From Caulobacteraceae bacterium UBA5005 (lineage in GTDB: Bacteria > Pseudomonadota > Alphaproteobacteria > Caulobacterales > Caulobacteraceae), in NCBI GenBank assembly GCA_002398405.1, contig DGYN01000037.1:9569-73568 (forward strand): a DNA stretch of 64,000 nucleotides, read 5' to 3'. The notes below the pieces were generated by a model. It worked only from the letters and a program-made list of their open reading frames with translations, had not been told where the DNA came from and made no database searches. Each line of letters starts with the position of its first letter. Position 1 is the first letter of the stretch. The translations under genes were made by a program, and so were the position numbers. Of the stretch, positions 44,492 to 51,790 are shown piece after piece.

Positions 44492-45307
44492 CTAGATGCC
44501 GGAGGGCATGGAGTTCTGGTCCTTCCAGTCTTCCACTAGGCTATTGGCGAAAACTTTCGCGCCCAGATCTTCCGGCAAGTGCCGGTAGGCGGTGAGCCTG
44601 AGGCGGTATTGGTCGCAAATTTCCCCCGGCGGGCTTTCTGCCGTGATGGGCCGGGCGCCCACATCGTTGAACACCTCTTCCACGACTTTCTGCTCGTCGG
44701 ATGTGAGCGGCGGTTGATAGGTAGGCTTTCCCTCCCGGCTGGCGAAAAGCCCCTCTTTTCCTGAGGCCAGCACAAAATAGTAGAATTCCCGTTGTCTCCA
44801 GATTGCCGCATCGAGCCGAGGGGTTCGCTCTGAGGCCAAGGGAAAGTCTCTGTGAAGCGCATAGGCGGCGCAGTAGGCGTCGCCCTGCAGCCGAAGCGTC
44901 TCGACGAGGTCCGACCTTGCGGAAAGCAAGAGCCGCAGGTCCTTTGTCGACGCGAAAACCACGGTCCCGTTCAGTCTTCCCATGGAGCTGTTGAGGTAGT
45001 CGATCGAAGGTTGAGTGTCGCCCTCGAGGCCGCCGTCCTTGACGAGCTGTTTCAGGAACAGTTTCCATTCCATCGGAAAATGAGCCTTCAGAACCGTATG
45101 GGCAGGACCTGAAACGGGATTGCCGGTGAGGAGAGCGCTCAACGCCCTTTCCTCGGCCGTGAGATAGCGCGCGCGCGCTTCCACCCAAGCGAGTTTCTGC
45201 CTGGTGACGGTCTCGGACCGGCTCTTTGGCTCACAGGCCCCTAGAAGCGGTGAGGCTGCGACGACGATACAGCAGGCCGCTCGGGTGATCGTCCTTCGCC
45301 AAGGCAT
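44492..45307 (-). CDS. Antisense-oriented lipoprotein, family member 3 (type B)
   Basis: 271 residues from MPWRRTITRAACCIVV (ATG 45307, GGAGAGG upstream). Lipobox LLGAC. Core: LKAHFPMEWKLFLKQLV, VFASTKDLRLLLSAR, AYCAAYALHRD, WRQREFYYFVLASGKEG. Close to 47481-48275, with which it shares the LKAHFP(M/L)EWK(L/M)FL segment and a C-terminal LPEDLGAKVFANSLV / MPKDVGARVLAQDLL. TTGAC box at 45360-45364. It lies just upstream of a scaffold copy. Confidence 0.72.
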   Translation of the reverse strand: MPWRRTITRAACCIVVAASPLLGACEPKSRSETVTRQKLAWVEARARYLTAEERALSALLTGNPVSGPAHTVLKAHFPMEWKLFLKQLVKDGGLEGDTQPSIDYLNSSMGRLNGTVVFASTKDLRLLLSARSDLVETLRLQGDAYCAAYALHRDFPLASERTPRLDAAIWRQREFYYFVLASGKEGLFASREGKPTYQPPLTSDEQKVVEEVFNDVGARPITAESPPGEICDQYRLRLTAYRHLPEDLGAKVFANSLVEDWKDQNSMPSGI

Positions 45308-45435
45308 CGCTGGCCTCTCCGTTCCCTTTACGTTCGAAGTGATCGAGCGCCACGCACAAGTCAAGTTTCAACACCGAGCTCCACATCGGAGCGCCGCGGC
45401 GGTCCGGCGGACGGGGCCTGAACCAGGATGTGCAG

Positions 45436-46233
45436 ATGAGTGAGATGACCGGCTCCGAGATGGGGTTTGACGGCGGCAGTGAGGCCTATAAGCCCAGCTT
45501 TACCGACATGGCGGCTGCGGCCGAAAACGAGGAAGTGGCGGAGCAGTCGGCGGACAGAGAGGCTGAAGAGGCCGATGTCGCTGCGCGCGAGCCTTTGCCG
45601 CGAGAAGAGGTAGAGCGGCGTTGGCGGCAGACGCAGGGGGCCCTGCGCAGTTCACGCGCCGACTTGAAGGCGATGCGTAGCGAACTGGCCGAGCTACGTG
45701 CGCGGGCGGAGCGCGGGGTTGAAGAGGCCGGGCCGCCCAACCCAAGGGAAGATCCCCTGGCGGCGGTCGAATGGATGCAAAGCAGGATTGTCGCCGCCCA
45801 GCAGCAAAAGGCCGTGGCCGAACTGGTGAGTTCAGTAGACGGCCAGGAGGCGGAGATGGCCGCCAGCAATCCAGACTATTACGACGCTCTAGAATTCCTG
45901 CGCGTGTCACGGCGGCAGGAGCTGATTGACTATGGGGCCAACGAATATGACGTCGACCACATCGTTGCCGATGAGTTCGCGGCCGGGGTCGCCGAGGCGA
46001 GACGGCAGGGACTGAATCCGGCGCGGGTGGCGTTCAAGCTGGCGCAGGAGCGCGGCTATGCGAGGCGCGGGCGGCTGAGCGCGATCGAGGCGGGGGCGGC
46101 GGCGTCGCGCACCCTGTCGGCGGCGGGCGGGCGAGGGGGCCATGAAGGCGGATCGCTCGAGGCGCGGATCGCGAACCTGTCGGGATCGGCGCTGCGCGAC
46201 GCCTGGCGGCGGCACAAGGCGGCGATGTCGTAG
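45436..46233 (+). CDS. Phage scaffold-like protein, copy 1
   Basis: 265 residues from MSEMTGSEMGFDGG. Acidic, alanine/glutamate-rich N-terminal half (AAAENEEVAEQSADREAEEADV) with a coiled-coil (RWRQTQGALRSSRADLKAMRSELAELRARA), then a helical C-terminus ending in basic residues. Position between portal and capsid and the acidic coiled-coil plan fit a scaffolding/assembly protein; no protease motif is seen. It is a close paralogue of 48514-49308. The 3' end is the sequence reused in the scar at 43131. Confidence 0.72.
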   Translation: MSEMTGSEMGFDGGSEAYKPSFTDMAAAAENEEVAEQSADREAEEADVAAREPLPREEVERRWRQTQGALRSSRADLKAMRSELAELRARAERGVEEAGPPNPREDPLAAVEWMQSRIVAAQQQKAVAELVSSVDGQEAEMAASNPDYYDALEFLRVSRRQELIDYGANEYDVDHIVADEFAAGVAEARRQGLNPARVAFKLAQERGYARRGRLSAIEAGAAASRTLSAAGGRGGHEGGSLEARIANLSGSALRDAWRRHKAAMS

Positions 46234-46450
46234 TCTCGAAGCCAAGGAACCCGGCAGATAGAGGATCGTGCTCTGAACGCCCATCGTCCCGCCTGGCCCA
46301 ATTCTGAAGGAAAAGACCTGGGCCCTGGTGGGACAGATGCAGGGTGCTCTGACGCAGGCGGGGCCGGAGGTGTGGGCGGAGTTGATCGACTATTCGCCGT
46401 TCCCCGACCGGGTGAACCGGCGGCTGAGGGAGGTTTTCCTAGAGAAGGCC
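46173..46450. repeat. Second copy of the scaffold 3'/portal 3' junction (278 bp)
   Basis: Begins inside scaffold copy 1 at 46173, runs through its stop and spacer, and from 46305 to about 46450 repeats the portal gene 3' region. The antisense gene ending at 46439 overlaps the last bases, so its C-terminus was taken from reversed portal sequence. Together with 43131-43408 it shows three tandem units. Confidence 0.85.
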
Positions 46451-47176
46451 GCCAGCGCCGGTGGCAACGGTCTTGCTTTCCAGGGGTAGGCCTGAAATCT
46501 CCTCGGCGACGTAGAGCCGGCTGGCGACGTCCGGCGGGAGCTCCGAGAGCGTCTCGAGCCATAAACTCAGGCCGCCGCAAGCATGGTCGGGGAAGCGGGC
46601 CTGTTCAGGCGTATCGACCAGCACTTGCAGGTTCCGCCGATCCTCTGATGTTTTCGCCTGAGCCAAGAGTGCTTCGTAGTCTGCTTTGCTGGGGAGATCG
46701 TGGGCGGTCCGACGCCGGGCGCCTTCTCGGACCGCCTTCAAGGTGCGCATGAACCAGTCGCCCTCGAACCGAAGCGCGGCGTGGCCTTCTATTCCAAGCT
46801 CTTCGCAATTGAACGGCGGGGCTGGCCCAGCGAGCCGCAAAGCGTCCCGCCTGGCGCGTATGGCATCGAAAAGGGCGTCGTCCGGCGCGAGGCGCAGTTG
46901 ATGTGCGTGCGCATTAAACACGTAGGCTGAGAACCCCGCCAAGCTTTGTGAGCCGGCAAGGTCGTCGGTTTCACCGGCAGCCTTAAAGGACACGAACTCC
47001 CTAGGAAACTCCGTTTCCAGAAGGGCCGAGAGCGCTGCGAACTCCGCCTTGTCGGGGACTTCAGGATCAGCGGCGGCCTTGGGTGCGCAGCTCGCGGAAA
47101 AAAGGAGCCAGCAAGGCAGGGCAAGCGCCAAGGCCCAATGGCGCCCGCTCATCGGTGACTTGGGTGATGCCTCCAT
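46439..47176 (-). CDS. Antisense-oriented lipoprotein, family member 4 (type A)
   Basis: 245 residues. Signal with lipobox ending SAS-C near residue 30 (ALALPCWLLFSASC). Core APDDALFDAIRARRDAL, PPFNCEELG, FEGDWFMRTLKAVREG and EEISGLP, all parallel to 42321-43031; upstream LLETEFPREFVSF. The last 12 residues come from the overlapped portal fragment. TTGAC box at 47250-47254. Confidence 0.7.
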   Translation of the reverse strand: MEASPKSPMSGRHWALALALPCWLLFSASCAPKAAADPEVPDKAEFAALSALLETEFPREFVSFKAAGETDDLAGSQSLAGFSAYVFNAHAHQLRLAPDDALFDAIRARRDALRLAGPAPPFNCEELGIEGHAALRFEGDWFMRTLKAVREGARRRTAHDLPSKADYEALLAQAKTSEDRRNLQVLVDTPEQARFPDHACGGLSLWLETLSELPPDVASRLYVAEEISGLPLESKTVATGAGGLL

Positions 47177-47258
47177 TCTACCTCACCTCTCGAAACGCAC
47201 GTCTCCACACGTTCCCTCTGTGTTCACAGTTTGCAACGCTCCATCGAAAGTCAATGCC

Positions 47259-47405
47259 ATGACAACACCTCGCTACGAAACGCCGACCGCAAGGGGTCCG
47301 GATCTCGCCATTGCGGGCGCCGACCTTGCTGCAAGGCAAGGGGCAGACTGGTCAAACGGTGTACGACCTGTTGATGGGACGGGTTCCGCGATCGGTTTGG
47401 CCTAG
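47259..47405 (+). pseudogene. Truncated start of a plus-strand cargo gene
   Basis: 48 codons from an ATG located like the one at 43090: directly after the TTGAC box of an antisense gene. Protein MTTPRYETPTARGPDLAIAG then a glycine-rich end and a stop at 47405. It fits a cargo N-terminus of which the body has been lost, leaving the type-B antisense gene (47481) behind as an orphan. It could also be a complete tiny gene. Confidence 0.4.
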
Positions 47406-47480
47406 GCAATAGGTCCGCGGCGACGCAGCGTTGCCGCCCCTTTCCGGCTTCCTCAAAGCGGCGGCCCTGGCGCCCGCTCC

Positions 47481-48275
47481 CTAAAGGCCGGCAGGGGGGA
47501 CGTTCTTGTCCGGCCACGAGGCCAACAGATCCTGCGCCAGGACCCGGGCCCCGACGTCTTTTGGCATGTGCTGGATGGCGCGCAGCTTTTTCTGTTGCCA
47601 GGCGCACAGGTCTTCAGGAGCTGTCTTTACCGGGTCCAAGGGAACGCCCTCGTCGCGAAAGACTTCTTCGGCGATGCGCTGGTCGGCTTGGGTCGTGTCC
47701 GGCAACTTCGCAGAAGAGGGGTTGAGGCCGATGCGAACACCCGAGGCCAAGGCCAGGTAATAGGCTTCACGCTGCCTAAAGAAGGCTTCGAAGACTGGCC
47801 TGGGCACGGTGGCGGCCGGCTGCAACGACAAGGTGTTCACGTATTGCGCGCAGCGAGGCACATCAGTGGCCCGCAAGGCGGCGAAGAGCGCAACGCGGGC
47901 GTCGAGGAGACGCTGCATATCTTCGGTCGGGGCGAAAATAATCCCGGGGCTAAACGGCGCAAGCCCAGCCTGAAGCGAGGCGGTCGCCGCACCTGGATCG
48001 CCTTGAAGGCCTCCCGCCTCGACGACATCTTCAAGAAACATCTTCCACTCCAAGGGGAAATGCGCCTTGAGGACCGCTTGCGCCGGCCCGCCGACGGGGT
48101 CGCTGATCAGGGCGTCGCTGACCTTCTGCTCCTCGGGGGAAAGCATCCTCGCGGTCGCTTCGAGGATGGCGCGCTCAGTCTTGGCGCCAACCTCTTCCGG
48201 ATCCATGGGACGGCAGCCCCCGACGGCCGCGCAGACCCCGGCTACCATAAGCAGTCGCCTGAAGTTCGATCCCAT
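47481..48275 (-). CDS. Antisense-oriented lipoprotein, family member 5 (type B)
   Basis: 264 residues, GAGGGA before the ATG. Lipobox AVGGC at about residue 21. LKAHFPLEWKMFLEDVVEAGG, IFAPTEDMQRLLDARVALF, RCAQYVNTLSLQ, FRQREAYYLALASGV and a conserved tail MPKDVGARVLAQDLL. Best match in the window is 44492-45307. It faces a lost cargo gene (47259) and lies just before scaffold copy 2. TTGCA-type promoter box at 48323-48327. Confidence 0.72.
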   Translation of the reverse strand: MGSNFRRLLMVAGVCAAVGGCRPMDPEEVGAKTERAILEATARMLSPEEQKVSDALISDPVGGPAQAVLKAHFPLEWKMFLEDVVEAGGLQGDPGAATASLQAGLAPFSPGIIFAPTEDMQRLLDARVALFAALRATDVPRCAQYVNTLSLQPAATVPRPVFEAFFRQREAYYLALASGVRIGLNPSSAKLPDTTQADQRIAEEVFRDEGVPLDPVKTAPEDLCAWQQKKLRAIQHMPKDVGARVLAQDLLASWPDKNVPPAGL

Positions 48276-48513
48276 CGGTCCCTCGCCTTTCCGCGTCCAT
48301 GGTTCTTAAATCCTGCGCGGAGTGCAAGCTTCATAGGTCCCCGCCAAGACAGTTTCCCGGCCGGTTTCGTCGTTTGTCATTCGACCGCTGACCTGGCCTG
48401 GCCCGCGACCGCCGCCACAGCCCCGACCGGCAGTAGCGGACTTTCCGATCTGAGCTCCTTACCGGAGCGCCGCGCGGGTCCGGCGGATGGGGCCCAGGAC
48501 CAAGGACATGGAC

Positions 48514-49308
48514 ATGAGTGAGATGACCGGCCCCGATGCGGGGTTTGACGGGGGCGAGAGCTATGAGCCCAGTTTTGCCGACGTAGCGGCGGCCGCCGAA
48601 CAGGAAGAAGGCGCCGTGCAATCGGCAGAGGCCGAGGCTGAGGAGGCTGAGGTTGCGGCGCGCGAACCACTGCCTCGTGAGGAGGTTGAGCGGCGATGGC
48701 GCCAGACGCAAGGGGCGCTGCGCAGTTCGCGGGCCGACCTGAAGGCGATGCGTAGCGAACTGGCAGAGCTTAGGGCCCAGGCGCAGGCAAGCTATGCTCC
48801 TGCCGCGCCGCCCGACCCCCGGGAAGATCCCCTGGCCGCCGTCGAGTGGATGCAGGGCCAGTTCGTGGCCGCGCAACAGCAGCAGGCGACGGCGCAGTTT
48901 GTCAGCTCTGTGGAGAGTCAGGAGGCGGAGGTCGCGGCCTCAAACCCCGACTACTATCCGGCGCTTGAATTTCTGCGCACGTCGCGCCGGCAGGAATTGC
49001 TCGACTACGGCGCCAACGAGCACGAGGTCGACCGGATCGTCGCCAATGAATTCGTGGCCGGTGTGGCCGAGGCGCGGCGTCAGGGTCTGAACCCCGCGCG
49101 GGTGGCGTTCAAACTGGCCCAGGAGCGCGGCTTTGCCCGGCGCGGGCGGCTCCACTCGATCGAGGCCGGCGCGGCGGCGTCCAGGACCTTGTCGGCGGCC
49201 GGTGGACGCGGGGGTCATGAGGGCGGCTCGCTTGAGGCGCGGATCGCGAACCTGTCGGGATCGGCCCTGCGCGACGCCTGGCGGCGGCACAAGGCGGCGA
49301 TGAGCTGA
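48514..49308 (+). CDS. Phage scaffold-like protein, copy 2
   Basis: 264 residues from the MSEMTG that corresponds to copy 1. Same architecture as 45436-46233: acidic N-terminus, shared coiled-coil (RWRQTQGALRSSRADLKAMR), PREDPLAAVEWMQ, and an almost identical C-terminal 70 residues. About 60 nt of upstream leader are also shared. Both copies look intact, so capsid assembly may use either or both. Confidence 0.74.
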   Translation: MSEMTGPDAGFDGGESYEPSFADVAAAAEQEEGAVQSAEAEAEEAEVAAREPLPREEVERRWRQTQGALRSSRADLKAMRSELAELRAQAQASYAPAAPPDPREDPLAAVEWMQGQFVAAQQQQATAQFVSSVESQEAEVAASNPDYYPALEFLRTSRRQELLDYGANEHEVDRIVANEFVAGVAEARRQGLNPARVAFKLAQERGFARRGRLHSIEAGAAASRTLSAAGGRGGHEGGSLEARIANLSGSALRDAWRRHKAAMS

Positions 49309-49353
49309 GCTGGGCTCTTGCGGGCTTTGGGTTTCGAGGCCAAAAGCCCGGCC

Positions 49354-49701
49354 ATGTTTCGAAAAGAGATCGCCGGCGCGCTGTGTCTCGCGGCCCTGAC
49401 CGCGGGCTGCGGCAAGGACGAGGGCAAGGCGGAGGTCTCGCCCCTCGTGGGCGTCGGCGGCAATCCCTATTGCGTGACGGATCAGGACGAATACCGGCTG
49501 GAGCGGGAAGCAGCCTCGGACATGATGGCGGCGTGGATCCTGATCCATCACTACCAGATGTGCGAGCTGGACCAGAACCGGTCGGCGACCCTGCTTCGGC
49601 TGCAGCTTTCGAAGGATCAGAACGAGGCGATGAAGGCGTTGGCGGAGTTCAACGCCCGGATTGAGGCCGGCCGCAAGGCCTTGGCGGAAAAGGCGAAATA
49701 G
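49354..49701 (+). CDS. Small phage lipoprotein
   Basis: 115 residues from MFRKEIAGALCLAAL with a lipobox LTAGC near residue 18. The mature part is helical with one cysteine in YQMCELDQNRSATLLRLQLSKDQNE. Plus strand, unlike the antisense family, and not visibly related to it. It ends just before module C. Could be an o-spanin-like or exclusion protein; unknown. Confidence 0.6.
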   Translation: MFRKEIAGALCLAALTAGCGKDEGKAEVSPLVGVGGNPYCVTDQDEYRLEREAASDMMAAWILIHHYQMCELDQNRSATLLRLQLSKDQNEAMKALAEFNARIEAGRKALAEKAK

Positions 49702-49710
49702 CCGCCCGTT

Positions 49711-49763
49711 GTGGCGAAAACCTTTATGCCACATGGGATTGGTTGCGCGTTTGCGCGCGTTTG
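49711..49763. repeat. 53-bp direct repeat, copy C
   Basis: Same 53 bp as 51557-51609 with one mismatch (GTGGCG versus GTGGCA). It contains GTGGC/GCCAC inverted arms and the GCCACAT and GTTTGCGCGC boxes. Copies C and D enclose the endolysin and its antisense partner, just as A and B enclose the first cassette. Confidence 0.88.
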
Positions 49764-49784
49764 ATGTTGAATAACCCCAGGTTC
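49728..49784 (+). promoter_or_regulatory. Phage regulatory module, copy C
   Basis: GCCACAT 49728, GTTTGCGCGC 49749, CAGGTTC 49778 (one base different in the last box). Outer boxes 50 nt apart. About 110 nt before the endolysin start. Confidence 0.55.
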
Positions 49785-49891
49785 GAGATCCGCGTCTAGT
49801 CGGATGCAGCCTGTCGGCCGGGCCGCCTCGACAGGCCCCTTCCAAGCTTTTTGAGCATGATATTCACCCCGACAGCCAAAGGATCGAGGCC

Positions 49892-50617
49892 ATGGGCAAC
49901 CCCTACAGCTATAGCAACAACCACCACATAAAACCGCGCTTTCAGTCCGGCCAGCAAGGGCCCTATCATGACCCCGCAGGCATGCAGGACTACCGCGGTC
50001 CCGCGCCTGTCCCCCCTCAAGCGGGCGGAATGGACTCCACCGGAGACCCCGAACGGTTCCGGCAAGGGCTCGAAGGGATTTATGGCAAGCCGCTACCGGC
50101 TCATGTTGAGGAAAGTATCGGCCTGATCATGAAACACGGCGCTCACCTGCCGAACTCCTATCTCGCCTATACGCTGGCGACCGCAGATCACGAGACAGGC
50201 GGATTTGCGAAAGACGAGGAGGATGGGCGGGGAAAGGGACAGGACTACGGGCTGCCCGCGGACAATGGGCGCATCTACTACGGCCGCGGGCCGACCATGC
50301 TTACGCACAAGCATAACTACGCCGACTTTGACGAACTGTACGGAATGAATGGCGCGCTCGTCGACAATCCCGATCTCGCCAAGGGGCGTGAGCTCGGCGC
50401 TCGGATCCTGGTTGATGGTCTGAACCGGGCACAAGGCTTCACCGGCCATGGGGCGCCGTTTTATCTTGGCGACTCAGATGTGGCCGACGAGCAGCAGTTC
50501 AGAAACGCTAGACGGGCGGTCAATGGGACCGACAGGGCCGAGAAGATTGCGAAGCGGGCGATGGCGATTCAGGATGTGCTCGTCGCAGCCGGCCGCAGGC
50601 CGACACCAAAGGAATAG
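49892..50617 (+). CDS. GH19-like phage endolysin
   Basis: 241 residues. A polar, Tyr/Asn/Pro-rich N-terminus (residues 1-50) precedes a chitinase-class/GH19-like domain: YTLATADHETGGF (with the catalytic glutamate), IYYGRGPTMLTHKHNYADF, VDNPDLAKGRELGARILVDGL, FRNARRAVNGTDRAEKIAKRA. Such domains cleave the glycan strands of peptidoglycan. No signal peptide, so holin- or virion-dependent export is expected. Its 3' end overlaps the antisense gene by 49 nt. The unusual N-terminus and location before the capsid gene suggest it may be virion cargo rather than a normal late lysin. Confidence 0.8.
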   Translation: MGNPYSYSNNHHIKPRFQSGQQGPYHDPAGMQDYRGPAPVPPQAGGMDSTGDPERFRQGLEGIYGKPLPAHVEESIGLIMKHGAHLPNSYLAYTLATADHETGGFAKDEEDGRGKGQDYGLPADNGRIYYGRGPTMLTHKHNYADFDELYGMNGALVDNPDLAKGRELGARILVDGLNRAQGFTGHGAPFYLGDSDVADEQQFRNARRAVNGTDRAEKIAKRAMAIQDVLVAAGRRPTPKE

Positions 50618-51483
50618 CCTGGGCGGAATTCCTGCGCTGTCTGCCAAATCTCGCTGAAATCCGGCGGCGATGACCGCAACCGATCCCGGAGTTCTGGAAA
50701 CAGGCGATCCGCGGCCTTGGCAGCGGAGTCCGGCGCGCCATTTTCGCGCAAGACGTACGCGTCGATCAGACGCTCAAAATGGCTCAGGGACACCTCTTTG
50801 AGTTCAAGGGCGAATTCTGCAGTAAGGCTTCCCGGCGCCACAAGCCGACGTTCGACAGAACGCCGATGATCGACCGCGCTGTCGAGGACCTGAGCCATCC
50901 AGGCCCCGGCCTGCTCCGAGGGCAGGGATGCGACGGCGGAATAGATCAGCACGCCGGCGTCACAGCTTTCAGCAGATGTTCTGGGCGCGGCGCCCGCGGC
51001 GAGCTCAATTTGCCGTTTGGTTGCTCCGCCTTCCGCAATCAACCTGGTAATGCGGTCATTCAAGGATTCATCGAAGGGGGCTCGATTGACCGGGCTGTTT
51101 TCTCCTTGTCCGGCCGCGGCCAACAGCATGGCTCGATGCTGCCGTGCGGCAGCCTTCGAGGCCTCGGGTAGGCGATCAAGCTCGTTTCCTGGAAAGTCGC
51201 CATAGTACTGATCGGCGCAAATCCCGGCGTCTTCCTTAGCGAGGATCACGAGGAGATCGCGGCGCTGCCTGGCGATTTGAGAAAGGGCGGAATCGGAGGC
51301 GGCAGGGATATGGGCAAGGCGATCCGCTTCGGAGCGGCTCGTGTCCGTGGCCGTTGTGACCGGCGTAGACTCAAATACAAGGTCGAGCGCCTGATCGTTT
51401 GATCTGGATAGACCGTACCAACTCACGCCAGCGCCAGCGAATATCGCCGCGACACCGATCGCGATCCAAGATCTGGAAACCAT
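50569..51483 (-). CDS. Antisense-oriented membrane-anchored protein, family member 6
   Basis: 304 residues from MVSRSWIAIGVAAIFA (ATG 51483); the upstream extension of the frame runs into repeat D. N-terminal anchor, then a helical domain with DSALSQIARQRRDLLVIL followed by AKEDAGICADQY, the family core though more diverged, and KAAARQHRAMLLAAAGQG. It has two more cysteine-bearing helical segments (RTSAESCDAGVL). Overlaps the endolysin 3' end. TTGACA at 51543-51538 (reverse). Possibly protects against the endolysin in the periplasm. Confidence 0.68.
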   Translation of the reverse strand: MVSRSWIAIGVAAIFAGAGVSWYGLSRSNDQALDLVFESTPVTTATDTSRSEADRLAHIPAASDSALSQIARQRRDLLVILAKEDAGICADQYYGDFPGNELDRLPEASKAAARQHRAMLLAAAGQGENSPVNRAPFDESLNDRITRLIAEGGATKRQIELAAGAAPRTSAESCDAGVLIYSAVASLPSEQAGAWMAQVLDSAVDHRRSVERRLVAPGSLTAEFALELKEVSLSHFERLIDAYVLRENGAPDSAAKAADRLFPELRDRLRSSPPDFSEIWQTAQEFRPGYSFGVGLRPAATSTS

Positions 51484-51556
51484 CGCCACCGGCCCCCTGT
51501 TCGAGTTTTGTTCCAAAATCCCTTGGGCCAGGCGCTTTGTCAACGGCAATCCTTTT

Positions 51557-51609
51557 GTGGCAAAAACCTTTATGCCACATGGGATTGGTTGCGCGTTTGC
51601 GCGCGTTTG
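51557..51609. repeat. 53-bp direct repeat, copy D
   Basis: See 49711-49763. This copy is upstream of the capsid gene and probably the ancestral one. Confidence 0.88.
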
Positions 51610-51630
51610 CAGTAGGATTTCTTCAGGGTC
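51574..51630 (+). promoter_or_regulatory. Phage regulatory module, copy D
   Basis: GCCACAT 51574, GTTTGCGCGC 51595, CAGGGTC 51624. Outer boxes 50 nt apart, 160 nt before the capsid gene start: a candidate control site for capsid and tail genes. The gap 51484-51790 holds this, the TTGACA of the antisense gene and no coding sequence I can support. Confidence 0.6.
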
Positions 51631-51790
51631 GGGAAGTGCGGATGAGTCTTTCCCCCGGCCCGACTTTCTACTGATTTCTGTCGGCCCCACGGACGGGGCG
51701 GAGCTTTCGGGCGGCTCCTAAAGATAAGCCTGCCGCGGCTCTTGTCTCGCCGGACTGAGACAGCTTCACGAACCTCAAGGACAAATCGAG

